A stretch of DNA of 64,000 bases from Trichococcus ilyis (GTDB taxonomy: Bacteria > Bacillota > Bacilli > Lactobacillales > Aerococcaceae): the NCBI RefSeq assembly GCF_900109135.1, contig NZ_FNYT01000012.1:1-64000 (forward strand). Direction: 5' to 3'. The notes below the pieces were generated by a model. That model worked only from the letters and a program-made list of their open reading frames with translations, had not been told where the DNA came from and did no database searches. The position numbers and the translations under genes are program-made. Shown here piece by piece: positions 1-7,175 of the stretch. The first letter of the stretch is position 1. The number at the start of each line of letters is the position of its first letter.

Positions 1-43
1 AAAAAAATAGTAGCACAAACCATGGCCGTGGTTTGTACTACTA
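1..43. terminator. A-tract plus long hairpin at the window edge
   Basis: Positions 8-22 and 29-43 pair as a 14-bp stem with one mismatch (C14/A37) and a six-base loop. Seven A residues precede it, so read on the minus strand this is a hairpin followed by a U-tract, as in an intrinsic terminator. No minus-strand gene lies close to its right, so it more likely ends or insulates a gene beyond the left edge. Confidence 0.45.
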
Positions 44-54
44 ATCTTAGTATG

Positions 55-200
55 TTTGTGCATCCGAACATAGTGTGCGTAAACGCGGGACAGAACGCAG
101 CCCCTGGCTCCACTTCACGAACAATGCTCGAATGGCCTGCAGCCATTCTGCGCTTGTTCGCTCCAGTGGTCCGGAGCTAAACGCGTTCTGTCCCGCTCTC
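55..200 (-). repeat. Dispersed ~145-bp repeat, copy 1 (inverted)
   Basis: This is one of four full copies in the window (others at 2745, 34207 and 36479). It carries inverted ends GCGGGACAGAACGC / GCGTTCTGTCCCGC and an inner GAATGGC...GCCATTC hairpin, so the element can fold into one long branched hairpin. This copy is inverted relative to the other three and sits directly upstream of the IclR gene. Short ORFs across it are an artefact of its sequence. Confidence 0.9.
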
Positions 201-212
201 TTTTGTGTTGCT

Positions 213-223
213 TATTTGGAAAT
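213..223. promoter_or_regulatory. Possible IclR operator half upstream of iclR
   Basis: The 11-mer TATTTGGAAAT occurs here, 70 bases before the IclR start, and again at 1608-1618 before the kinase gene. The shared word near both genes suggests a common operator for the regulator. The assignment is inference from position and symmetry only. Confidence 0.35.
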
Positions 224-292
224 AATTCTGTACGGAATATTCGTTTTGGAGTAAACTGTTTCTGAATAGGAAACCGTGGAGGGGTGTCAAAA

Positions 293-1066
293 ATGGAAGA
301 AGAGAAAAAACCATACGGGACGGTTCTGCTGAAAGCAGCCAAAATCATTGATAATTTGTCGAACAGCAAGGAGGCCCAGAGCCTGGCCGCCATCGCAGCG
401 AGCACGGGCCTGACCAGCCCGACGGCACTGAAAATTCTGGATACGCTGCTGCTGATCGGCTATGTCGAAAAGGATGAACAGACAAAGCGTTTCACGTTGG
501 GCAGCGCGCTGATCCGCCATGCCAACAACCGCTTGGCGAATCTGGACATCATCAAAATCACCAATCCGTACTTGCGGAATCTGCAGGCCAGTCTGGACGA
601 AACCGTCCATCTGGGCATCCTCGATAAGGATGAAGTACTCTATGTCAACAAGCTCGAGACCCAAAAAGCGATCGCCAACATCAATTCGCGGATCGGCAAC
701 ACCAACCATCTCTACAGTTCCGCGATGGGAAAGGCGCTGCTGGCCGCATTCAGCGAGGATGAATTTGCGGCATATCTGGACCGGGTCGAACTGGTCGCGG
801 CCACCCCGAACACGATAACGGATCGGGCTGTCCTGGAAGCGGAAATCAGGAACGTCCAAACGGCGGGATTTGCCACCGATGACGAAGAGAACGATCTGGA
901 TGTCATCTGCATCGGGGCGGCGCTCGTGGCCGACCACAAAATCTATGGCGCTTTCAGCGTCAGTACGCCGAAATACCGTTTCGAGCGCGAGAAGACTATC
1001 GAGAAGGTTTTGGAAACGAAAAAGAATCTGTTGGCCGAATTGAGCAGAAGGAACACTTTTGGCTGA
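293..1066 (+). CDS. IclR-family transcriptional regulator (KdgR-like)
   Basis: The 257-residue protein has the IclR layout: an N-terminal winged helix-turn-helix (about residues 8-70, with the helix pair LAAIAASTGLTSPTALKIL) and a C-terminal effector-binding domain (about 80-257, with SSAMGKALLAA and the late CIGAALV segment). The ATG at 293 is preferred over GTG 284 because the GGAGGGG site at 278-284 sits at proper distance only from the ATG. The next functional gene is a 2-keto-3-deoxygluconate kinase, so it probably controls hexuronate/KDG use and may repress its own gene. The family is clear; the effector is inferred from the neighbour. Confidence 0.9.
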   Translation: MEEEKKPYGTVLLKAAKIIDNLSNSKEAQSLAAIAASTGLTSPTALKILDTLLLIGYVEKDEQTKRFTLGSALIRHANNRLANLDIIKITNPYLRNLQASLDETVHLGILDKDEVLYVNKLETQKAIANINSRIGNTNHLYSSAMGKALLAAFSEDEFAAYLDRVELVAATPNTITDRAVLEAEIRNVQTAGFATDDEENDLDVICIGAALVADHKIYGAFSVSTPKYRFEREKTIEKVLETKKNLLAELSRRNTFG

Positions 1067-1082
1067 TGATTTGAGCTGTTTT

Positions 1083-1116
1083 ACCTCGCCAAAAATGCTT
1101 TTGGCGGGGTATTTCT
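1083..1116 (+). terminator. Intrinsic terminator after the IclR gene
   Basis: Positions 1083-1094 pair with 1099-1110 (12 bp with one G-U, loop ATGC), followed by the short T-rich run ATTTCT. It lies directly before the 5' end of the group II intron remnant, the kind of site that class C introns choose. Confidence 0.75.
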
Positions 1117-1119
1117 GAT

Positions 1120-1428
1120 GTGCGCCCGGCATGGGTGATAACTTGGTGGTGAAAGTCCACTACAGGCTTTGCAGTAGGAACTGCATGAACTGGATAAGGA
1201 GTTGGAACAACGAGGGCACCGTTTCGTTCGCTTCGCCGATGACTTCGTAATCTTTGTAAAAACAAAGAGAGCAGGCGAGCGGGTTCTTGAGAGCGTCACT
1301 CGCTTTATCGAGAAAGACATTAAGTCACCTGGCAGAGTCTGCTTACTCAAGATACTGAACCGCCGTGTACGGAACCATACGCACGGTGGTGTGAGAGGTC
1401 GGAGCCTAAAGGCTCCTCCTACTCGATT
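1120..1428 (+). mobile_element. Group II intron remnant with internal deletions
   Basis: The left end begins GTGCGCCCGGCATGGGTG, a typical group II intron 5' end with start of domain I. The right end has a recognisable domain V (ACCGCCGTGTACGGAACC...GGTGGTGTGAGAGGTCGG) and domain VI, finishing in CCTCCTACTCGATT near 1428. Only about 310 of an expected ~1.8-2 kb remain: most of domains I-IV and both ends of the reverse transcriptase are gone. Insertion just after a terminator hairpin fits bacterial class C, though the class is not proven. It cannot be autonomously mobile. Confidence 0.85.
1190..1323 (+). pseudogene. Fragment of group II intron reverse transcriptase/maturase
   Basis: About 45 codons remain in one frame: LDKELEQRGHRFVRFADDFV continuing through IFVKTKRAGERV and a helix ending IEKD. 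The FADDF box is the polymerase catalytic motif (normally YADD) of group II intron reverse transcriptases. Everything N-terminal of it, and the rest of the RT, maturase and endonuclease domains, is missing. There is no start codon with a ribosome site. An open frame running on past domain V to about 1693 is accidental. Confidence 0.8.
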
Positions 1429-1601
1429 CGTATATTCAATTCCCATGGCGTCGAAGCCACAGGGGCTCCAGGGAACTCCGAATGTTAGGCGGCATGCTGC
1501 TGTCCAAACAGCAATAAAACAGAAATTCGGTCATATAGGTGTTGAAATAAGCAAAAGGAAACCGTATAATGAAACCAAAGTATTTCCTAAAAGAAAACAT
1601 T

Positions 1602-1618
1602 ATTTCCTATTTGGAAAT
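1602..1618. promoter_or_regulatory. Palindrome upstream of kdgK, possible IclR operator
   Basis: ATTTCC and GGAAAT form a perfect inverted repeat around TATTT. It shares TATTTGGAAAT with the iclR upstream region. A third TATTTCC word lies just before at 1581-1587. The spacing to the kinase start (about 105 bases) allows a promoter-overlapping operator. Inference only. Confidence 0.4.
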
Positions 1619-1724
1619 TCATTGCGTTTCATATTATGCATTTCAGGGCAGGTGCATCATTCTGGGAAGAAGAATGTAACCGCGTTCAGTTGAAAAATCG
1701 AAAAAATCGGGAGCGTGCGGAAAG

Positions 1725-2729
1725 ATGAGTAAAATTTTGACATTGGGCGAAATCATGTTGCGCCTATCTACAGATCCAGGGACATTGATGACTTATTCCA
1801 CAAATTTCACCGGGCATTACGGCGGCGGGGAGGCGAACGTCGGCATCAGTCTGGCTAATTTTGGCCATGAAGTGGCTTTCGCGAGTAAAGTCCCTTCCAA
1901 TCCGCTCGGTGTTGCCGTCCGGAAACATCTGAAAAGTTACGGCGTTTGTACGGCATTACTGAGAAAAGGCGGCGAACGTCTGGGTACCTACTATTTGGAG
2001 AGCGGCGTCGGGGAACGTGCGGCTTCCGTCGTCTACGACCGGGCGCATTCAAGTTTCTCAAGCATGGAAACATTGGAATGGGATTTCGACGAATTGTTTG
2101 AGGACGTCAACCTGTTCCATATTTCCGGCGTTACGGCTGCACTGACCAAAAAATGGGCGAAATGGACGGTCGAATTGGTTCAGGAAGCCAAACGGCGCAG
2201 CATCAAAGTCAGCTTCGACATCAACTACCGCGCCAAGCTATGGACGCAAGCGGAATGCGGGGCGTTTCTGCAGCAAGTCCTGCCATTGACCGATTATCTT
2301 TCCGCAGGCAAATTGGATGCCCTGTACTTGATGGGGATCCCTGAAAATACGAGCGAGCAGGAAGATGTGACCTACTATTACGAGAAGATGGCGGAAAAGT
2401 ATCCGAACATCGAAGTTCTGTATTCCACGATCCGCCAGGTGCATTCTGCCAGCCACAATGTGCTGCAAGGGACCATGTGGCGCGACGGAGAGACGACTTT
2501 CTCGAATGTCCATACCATCACGCCGATCGTAGACCGGGTAGGCGGCGGGGATGCCTATGCAGCAGGGATCCTGCACGGAATCCTCTCCGGCTATACGGCG
2601 GAGCACACCGTCGATTTTGCGATCGCCGCATCCAGCATGAAGCACACGATCCACGGCGACTGCAACCAGTTTTCCGCTGACGAAGTGGAAGACTTCATGA
2701 ATTCCGATTCCGGAGCGATCAAAAGATAA
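1725..2729 (+). CDS. kdgK: 2-keto-3-deoxygluconate kinase (PfkB family)
   Basis: This is a 334-residue ribokinase/PfkB sugar kinase. The N-terminal substrate motif GGGEANVG (33-40) and the C-terminal signature DRVGGGDAYAAG, with catalytic Asp276 in the anion-hole GGGDA, are both intact. It would phosphorylate 2-keto-3-deoxygluconate to KDPG, the last kinase step before KDPG aldolase in uronate breakdown. The sequence resembles KdgK more than fructokinase, and the upstream IclR regulator agrees. No aldolase or uronate gene is in the window. The ribosome site (GCGGAAAG) is weak. Confidence 0.85.
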   Translation: MSKILTLGEIMLRLSTDPGTLMTYSTNFTGHYGGGEANVGISLANFGHEVAFASKVPSNPLGVAVRKHLKSYGVCTALLRKGGERLGTYYLESGVGERAASVVYDRAHSSFSSMETLEWDFDELFEDVNLFHISGVTAALTKKWAKWTVELVQEAKRRSIKVSFDINYRAKLWTQAECGAFLQQVLPLTDYLSAGKLDALYLMGIPENTSEQEDVTYYYEKMAEKYPNIEVLYSTIRQVHSASHNVLQGTMWRDGETTFSNVHTITPIVDRVGGGDAYAAGILHGILSGYTAEHTVDFAIAASSMKHTIHGDCNQFSADEVEDFMNSDSGAIKR

Positions 2730-2744
2730 AAATGTTCACAAAAA

Positions 2745-2887
2745 GAGCGGGACAGAACGCGTTCAGCCCCGGACCACTGGAGCGGACAAGCGCAGGCTGG
2801 CTGTAAGCCATCCGAGCATTGTTCGTGAAGTGGAGCCAGGGGCTGCGTTCTTTTCCGCGTTTAAGCAAATTATGTTCGGACGCAGAA
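2745..2887 (+). repeat. Dispersed ~145-bp repeat, copy 2 (diverged)
   Basis: It has the same order of blocks as the copies at 34207 and 36479 but more substitutions: the right arm reads GCGTTCTTTTCCGC instead of GCGTTCTGTCCCGC, so the outer stem is damaged. It lies between kdgK and its terminator. Confidence 0.85.
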
Positions 2888-2916
2888 AAAGGCCGGGATT
2901 TTCTCCCGGCCTTTTT
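2886..2916. terminator. Bidirectional terminator between kdgK and the minus-strand set
   Basis: AAAAAGGCCGGGA and TCCCGGCCTTTTT form a perfect stem around TTTTC, with A and T tracts on the two sides. It can stop kdgK transcription from the left and the small-protein operon from the right. Confidence 0.85.
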
Positions 2917-2938
2917 CGGCGGTGCCGCTTGGGCTTTT

Positions 2939-3163
2939 TCAGATGAATTCGCTGTCGTATTGCGTCTCCATCTGTTTCATTTCGTGGTAGCTCACTTGGT
3001 CGAGCGTCATGGAAGCCAACAGCAGGTTGAAATCTTCACGGGCTTCCGGATCGGCGGCATCCCAGATGAGTGTATGTGCCGCCTCATCTTCGCCGAGATC
3101 CTCCGAAAAATCGACCATGCTGGCGCGCCATTTGATGTAAGCTTCGTATTGTCCGGGTTTCAT
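2939..3163 (-). CDS. Small acidic protein of unknown function
   Basis: This 74-residue protein begins MKPGQYEAYIKWRASM. The start is set at 3163 because GGAGG lies eight bases before that ATG, while the longer frame from 3187 has no ribosome site. It is strongly acidic and soluble, with no signal, membrane segment or motif I recognise. It lies 20 bases downstream of the acetyltransferase gene on the same strand and is probably co-transcribed with it. No function is proposed. Confidence 0.7.
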   Translation of the reverse strand: MKPGQYEAYIKWRASMVDFSEDLGEDEAAHTLIWDAADPEAREDFNLLLASMTLDQVSYHEMKQMETQYDSEFI

Positions 3164-3183
3164 TCCTTGTCCTCCAATTTGTT

Positions 3184-3627
3184 TCATTTCATGATGTTGA
3201 TCATTTCGATTTCGCGTTTCTCGAGATCGGTGCCGCGCTTCATGAAGCCGGCGTTTTCAAGCGCCGCGCGCCCCCACTGGTTGCCGATCTGGGTGAATGC
3301 CTGCAGCAGCGAGCAGTCGAATTGGGTTTCGATCCACTTCACGACTTCCCGGATGCTTTCCGAACCGAAACCTTTGGATTGGAAAGGCTGGCCGATCATG
3401 ACCTGCTCAAGCGTCATGATTGCGGCCTTTTTTTCTTTTTTGACGAAAGCCAAGCCGACCATTTCCTCCTCGGCGTAAAGGGCGATCGGAAACAATTCCT
3501 GCGGTTGGACATAGGCCGATGCAATCATTTCCGCATTCGTCCTGACGTATTTGCGCTGCCAATCATCGACGGATAACGCAAGTGCAGCTTCGATATTTTC
3601 TTTAGAAAGGTTTTGTATACTGATCAT
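3184..3627 (-). CDS. GNAT-family N-acetyltransferase
   Basis: The 147-residue protein shows the GNAT fold order. Its acetyl-CoA binding motif A is QPFQSKGFGSESI (about 80-92, matching Q/RxxGxG/A), and a later Asn-rich helix NQWGRAALENAGF is typical of motif B. It would move an acetyl group from acetyl-CoA to an amine; the substrate cannot be read from sequence. The ATG overlaps the end of the upstream membrane-protein gene (ATGA, four bases), with AAGGGG six bases before it, so the two are translationally coupled. Confidence 0.85.
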   Translation of the reverse strand: MISIQNLSKENIEAALALSVDDWQRKYVRTNAEMIASAYVQPQELFPIALYAEEEMVGLAFVKKEKKAAIMTLEQVMIGQPFQSKGFGSESIREVVKWIETQFDCSLLQAFTQIGNQWGRAALENAGFMKRGTDLEKREIEMINIMK

Positions 3628-4361
3628 TTTTTACCCCTTTTCCGTTTCAGTTTGTCCATTTCGTTATTTTTGGGTTCAGTTTCGAAGGTGATGAGATAGG
3701 CTTCCATCCAGTTGCCGCTGCTCTTCAAGGCAAAGTAGCCGAGGATGGCGACGATCGCTGCTGCGCTGCAGTTCACGATCAGGTCACCCATCGTGTCCAT
3801 CAGGGCTGCCTGACCGATCAACGGGACACCCTCGACGGTAGCGGTCCGCTGCGTGTTCTGGCCCAAAACACTGTCGGCAAAAAATTCATAGAATTCCCAG
3901 AGCACACCGATCGTGGTCGCCAGACAAAAAGAAAAAAGCGAAGACAGCACCGGCGTCAGGTTCAGCCTCTCGATGCCCCCCTCCTGCAGGTTGGCGACAA
4001 CGGAAAAGCCGAGCACCGCGAACAGAGCGGAACTCAAGGCATGCTGGACGGTGTCCCATTCGGCGACCGTGTCGTAGAATCCGCCCAGGCTGCCCAGCAG
4101 GAGAGCCATAAAGAGGAACACTGCATAGATGAAACTAATCCTTTGCGGCAAGAGGATGCGCGTGTGTTTCTCAAGGAGCGAAGGGAAGAGCAGGGCGATC
4201 AGCCCGAAACCGACCTGAACAAGCCGCAGGAAATGATCGGCTTGCTCCGCAGTGCCCATCGTTTGGATCAACCGCACGAATTCATATCCGGTGAGCAGGA
4301 TGAAGCTTGCAAAGATTAAAAGGACAACAGCATAACTGAATTTTTTCAGCGTTTCACGCAT
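3624..4361 (-). CDS. Six-helix membrane protein, DUF2238/YjdF-like
   Basis: The 245-residue protein has about six hydrophobic segments (near residues 10-30, 46-62, 75-95, 106-125, 137-157 and 195-215) and a very basic tail ending KLKRKRGKK. The conserved-looking polar stretch YDTVAEWDTVQHALSS and the ENxxLWE-like segment GVLWEFYEFFAD recall the DUF2238/YjdF membrane family. That family match is from memory of motifs and is moderate. It is the first gene of a three-gene operon with a GNAT enzyme. Its role is unknown. Confidence 0.65.
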   Translation of the reverse strand: MRETLKKFSYAVVLLIFASFILLTGYEFVRLIQTMGTAEQADHFLRLVQVGFGLIALLFPSLLEKHTRILLPQRISFIYAVFLFMALLLGSLGGFYDTVAEWDTVQHALSSALFAVLGFSVVANLQEGGIERLNLTPVLSSLFSFCLATTIGVLWEFYEFFADSVLGQNTQRTATVEGVPLIGQAALMDTMGDLIVNCSAAAIVAILGYFALKSSGNWMEAYLITFETEPKNNEMDKLKRKRGKK

Positions 4362-4463
4362 GGTTTTTCAGCCCTCTTTCGGTTACTCGATGCATCTATC
4401 AGCTACTCTCATTTTAGTCGACTTCAGAGGGATTCGCAACTTGCCGAGCCGCTTTTGAACCAC

Positions 4464-4494
4464 AAAAAAAAGATGCCCTCAAGGCATCTTTTTT
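4464..4494. terminator. Terminator of the tyrA-aroK-aroE operon
   Basis: AGATGCC and GGCATCT pair around CTCAA, with seven A on the left and seven T on the right. The A-tract makes it active for the minus-strand operon that ends at 4521, and it can also act in the plus direction. Confidence 0.85.
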
Positions 4495-4520
4495 GCAGCG
4501 GATGTACCGGCAGCTTGCGC

Positions 4521-5381
4521 TTAACGGTCAAATTTTTCCCGGCGCTTGGTTGATTTGATGAAAAGTTGTTTCAAAGCAACGCTGTCGTCGTACTTGATTG
4601 CATCTTTGATCAGGTCCAGCTGATCCTCGAACGTCTGGATGCTGCTCAGCAGATTGTCTTTGTTTTCCAGAAAAAGTTCGCTCCACAGCTCTTCATTGAT
4701 TTTGGCGATCCGGGTCAACTCGCGGTAACTGTCGCCGGTGAACTTCTCGGTTTCGCGGCCCTCGACATCGCTGTTCACCAAAGCCACCGCGATCGCATGC
4801 GGCAATTGGCTGGTGAAGGCGATCATCTCATCGTGGTAATCCGCCGAAATGCGCGTGATCCGGCCGAAGCCCATTTCCATGATCAAAGCTTCCAGGAAAG
4901 CCAGGTTTTCTTCCTTGTTGGACGGGACCGGCGTCAGGATATAATTCGCTCCCTTGTAGACGGAGTTGCTGGCGAAATCGATCCCTTTCTTTTCGCGTCC
5001 GGCCATCGGGTGACCGAAGATGAAGTCGATCGAAGCGGGCAGAACGGACAGGATATCTTCGATGAAGAATTTTTTGACGCCTGTCGCATCGGTCAGGATC
5101 GAACCCGGCTTGAAATGATGCTGATGGGTGACGATGAAGTCGTGCACCAGACGAGGGTAGAGCGAAAAAATCACCAAATCGGATTGCGGCAGGATGTCTT
5201 TCCCGTCCCGGTAGCCTTCCTTGATGAGCTGTTGCGCTTTGGCTTTGTCCAGCGTCGCCTGATCGATGTCGATGCCGTACAGATTGCGGTAGCCGGCATC
5301 GTGGAGAGCCATCGCGAAAGACCCGCCGATAACGCCCAGGCCGACGATCGTGATGTTCAGCTCTTTATTGGGGATTGTCAT
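4521..5381 (-). CDS. tyrA: Prephenate dehydrogenase
   Basis: The 286-residue enzyme would oxidise prephenate to 4-hydroxyphenylpyruvate with NAD(P)+, the committed step to tyrosine. The dinucleotide motif GLGVIGGS is at 14-21, and the prephenate dehydrogenase signature GHPMAG (His124 as the likely catalytic histidine) is intact. The start at 5381 is chosen because GGAGG is eight bases before it; upstream in-frame ATGs lie inside aroK. There is no C-terminal ACT domain, unlike the longer Bacillus enzyme, so direct feedback by tyrosine is uncertain. It overlaps aroK by 17 bases and is the last gene of the operon. Confidence 0.93.
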   Translation of the reverse strand: MTIPNKELNITIVGLGVIGGSFAMALHDAGYRNLYGIDIDQATLDKAKAQQLIKEGYRDGKDILPQSDLVIFSLYPRLVHDFIVTHQHHFKPGSILTDATGVKKFFIEDILSVLPASIDFIFGHPMAGREKKGIDFASNSVYKGANYILTPVPSNKEENLAFLEALIMEMGFGRITRISADYHDEMIAFTSQLPHAIAVALVNSDVEGRETEKFTGDSYRELTRIAKINEELWSELFLENKDNLLSSIQTFEDQLDLIKDAIKYDDSVALKQLFIKSTKRREKFDR

Positions 5382-5904
5382 GAGCGCTGCCTCCTTTTCC
5401 CGAACCATAATGGTGGGCGATGATTTCGTCAGCAACCTCTTCCAGAGGCTTATCGTTCTTGATGATGCAATCCGCTGCATCCTGATAAAGGGCCTCGCGT
5501 TCGGCTTTCAGGGCATGGATCCGCTCCAGCCCATCTTTCAGCAGCGGACGGTGGGATACCTCGATGTCATGCGAGATGTCTTCGACAGAGCGGTCGATGT
5601 AGTAGACTGTTCCGTTCCGCTTCAAGGCTACGATGTTTTCGTTGCGCTTGACGACACCGCCGCCCGTGCTGACGATCGTATCCTCGAAATCCGCAATTTT
5701 TTTATAGGCTTCCGATTCGATGCTGCGGAAATGGTCTTCGCCTTCTTGAAAGAGTTCAGTGATGCTTTTGCCGGTCTTTTCTTCAATGAAAGCATCCGAA
5801 TCGATGAAACGGTAACCGGTTATGTTGCTCAATAATTTGCCTAAAGTCGTCTTGCCTGCACCAGGCAGTCCGATCAGGATGATATTTTTTCCCAATTCCT
5901 TCAC
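5365..5904 (-). CDS. aroK: Shikimate kinase
   Basis: The 179-residue P-loop kinase converts shikimate to shikimate 3-phosphate with ATP. Walker A GLPGAGKTT (12-20), the shikimate-binding Asp in DSDAFIE (35-41), the STGGG loop (79-83) and the adenine/lid Arg in SHRPLL are all visible. Length is normal. It sits nine bases after aroE and overlaps tyrA, so the three genes form one unit facing away from the aroF operon. Confidence 0.95.
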   Translation of the reverse strand: MKELGKNIILIGLPGAGKTTLGKLLSNITGYRFIDSDAFIEEKTGKSITELFQEGEDHFRSIESEAYKKIADFEDTIVSTGGGVVKRNENIVALKRNGTVYYIDRSVEDISHDIEVSHRPLLKDGLERIHALKAEREALYQDAADCIIKNDKPLEEVADEIIAHHYGSGKGGSAHDNPQ

Positions 5905-5913
5905 CTATTCCTG

Positions 5914-6732
5914 TTATGATGTTATTTTGTCATAGATTTCTTGGTTCAATGCAAGATCGAAAGACCGTTCCAGCCAGATTTCCTCGGATTTGATGCCTTG
6001 ATGCACCAGCATCTCCAGACCGTTGCAGGTCTTCAATGCGGCTGTTTTTGCCAGACGGAGGAACTCGGTCTCCTGCGGGTTGTAGATCAGATCCACCGCT
6101 GCAGTGAAGTGGCTGATCACTTCCAACGGGACCGCGCTGATGCCGATGTTGTCAGGGAACATGCCGAGCGGCGTCGTGTTGATGATGAGATCGCCCGTGA
6201 TATCCGCGATTTCGTCATAATTCATCAGGGCGATGCGGGAGTCGTCCGGAAGGTCAGTCAACGAGCCTTTTTTGCGTGAAACGATGATAATCTTGTTGAT
6301 GCCATTATCCAGCAAATAGAGCACGACTGCCTTTGCTGAACCGCCGAAACCCAAAACCATGGCCGTCTTGTTTTCGACCGCGATGCCGTGGGAAGCCAAC
6401 ATGGTGCCGAATCCGTAATAATCGGTATTGGCGCCATACAGTTTGCCGTTTTTGACTTTGATCGTATTGACCGCACCGATGCGCGTGGCTTCCGGTGTGA
6501 TCTCATCCAGGTAGGGCATCACGGCCTGTTTGTAGGGGATCGTCACGTTCACGCCGACAAATTCCAGCACGCGGATCCCTTCGATCGCCGACCCCAATTC
6601 GTCAGGGGATAGTTCAATATGTTTATAGCCGGCATCCAGTCCGATCCGGTCAAAAAAAGCCGAATGGATTCTTTCTGAATAACTGTGGCTCAGATGTTCG
6701 CCGAATAATCCGAAAAATTGCATCAATTTCAC
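5914..6732 (-). CDS. aroE: Shikimate dehydrogenase
   Basis: The 272-residue enzyme reduces 3-dehydroshikimate to shikimate with NADPH. The substrate-site motifs are SHSYSERIH (15-23), NVTIPYK with catalytic Lys68, and NTDYYGF (102-108), where Asp104 is kept but the usual Gly after it is Tyr. The cofactor loop is GFGGSAKA (128-135). AAAGGAG lies at a good distance before the ATG. It is the first gene of the leftward operon. Its start is about 75 bases from the rightward aroF promoter, so the two arms are divergently transcribed. Confidence 0.95.
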   Translation of the reverse strand: MKLMQFFGLFGEHLSHSYSERIHSAFFDRIGLDAGYKHIELSPDELGSAIEGIRVLEFVGVNVTIPYKQAVMPYLDEITPEATRIGAVNTIKVKNGKLYGANTDYYGFGTMLASHGIAVENKTAMVLGFGGSAKAVVLYLLDNGINKIIIVSRKKGSLTDLPDDSRIALMNYDEIADITGDLIINTTPLGMFPDNIGISAVPLEVISHFTAAVDLIYNPQETEFLRLAKTAALKTCNGLEMLVHQGIKSEEIWLERSFDLALNQEIYDKITS

Positions 6733-6808
6733 TCCTTTTAGGAAAGTGTAGATTATCGCCCCCTAAATTTCAATACCTAGATTAAATTAAAAAAAAATTA
6801 AAAAAGGC

Positions 6809-6836
6809 TTGCAATGATGAGAGTGTTTGTTATAAT
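6809..6836 (+). promoter_or_regulatory. Promoter of the aroF operon leader
   Basis: TTGCAA (6809-6814) and a perfect TATAAT (6831-6836) are 16 bases apart, a good housekeeping-sigma promoter. Transcription would start near 6843, giving a leader of about 330 bases before aroF. Confidence 0.85.
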
Positions 6837-6904
6837 GATGGAAATCAGTCGTTTTCATTATGAGTCCAGCTGGTTAAATGATACACAAGAGAAGAGGTCT
6901 CCCG

Positions 6905-7054
6905 ATGGGTTCCACGCACGCTATCAATCTTTTACAAACAAACTTTTACTTTACATACTTTACATTCTGGGGCTTTTATTTTAGCGCTGGATATTTTGTT
7001 TGCAAAAAATTGCATAGAGCGAATATGAGAAACATCAGAGGATGCGAAAAATAG
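6905..7054 (+). CDS. Aromatic-rich leader peptide of the aroF operon
   Basis: This 49-codon ORF starts with ATG seven bases after AAGAGG (6892-6897). Residues 13-31 read NFYFTYFTFWGFYFSAGYF: seven Phe, four Tyr and one Trp in 19 residues. The tail is basic and ends with TAG at 7052. No stable function is expected from such a peptide. Its composition, its place between promoter and terminator, and the aromatic pathway genes that follow all point to a sensor of charged tRNA-Phe, tRNA-Tyr and tRNA-Trp. It is easily missed by gene callers. Confidence 0.85.
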   Translation: MGSTHAINLLQTNFYFTYFTFWGFYFSAGYFVCKKLHRANMRNIRGCEK

Positions 7055-7106
7055 TTTGCAGGACGGATTGTCGGGCAACAGCATTTTTGGATAACGAAGC
7101 TTAACG

Positions 7107-7145
7107 CGGTGCTCATATGATATGGGCACCGTTTTTTATTTTTTT
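7107..7145 (+). terminator. Attenuator terminator before aroF
   Basis: CGGTGCTCAT (7107-7116) pairs with ATGGGCACCG (7122-7131) as ten base pairs with one U-G, loop ATGAT. TTTTTTATTTTTTT follows. It lies 31 bases before the aroF start, so unless it is prevented from forming the whole operon is silenced. Confidence 0.9.
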
Positions 7146-7175
7146 AAAGCAAAAACAAACTAGGAGGAACAAGAC

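Larger units (their letters stand above)
6843..7145 (+). promoter_or_regulatory. Leader-peptide attenuator of the aromatic operon
   Basis: The leader holds an aromatic-rich ORF (6905-7054) and then a terminator (7107-7145). ATATGAG at 7023-7029 is complementary to CTCATAT at 7112-7118, and the latter includes five bases of the terminator's left arm. A ribosome stalled on the Phe/Tyr/Trp codons (6944-6997) leaves 7023-7029 free to pair, breaking the terminator. A ribosome that runs to the stop at 7052 covers 7023-7029, so the terminator forms. The parts are seen; the switching model is inference. No T-box GGTGGTACC-type motif was found. Confidence 0.75.

Noticed and set aside
115-405. Open frames across the dispersed repeats (also 34105-34332 and 36415-36603), encoding nearly the same peptide
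   Set aside because: They are translations of the repeat itself: no ribosome sites, and their frames run into or antisense to real genes. The peptide similarity only reflects the shared DNA.
1202-1693. A 163-codon frame covering the intron ghost and the gap before kdgK
   Set aside because: Only the first ~40 codons are RT-like; the rest translates domain V/VI and unrelated DNA. There is no start signal.
6733-7175. T-box or other riboswitch before aroF
   Set aside because: No specifier stem, AG-bulge or GGTGGTACC-like antiterminator core is seen. The leader ORF explains the region better.
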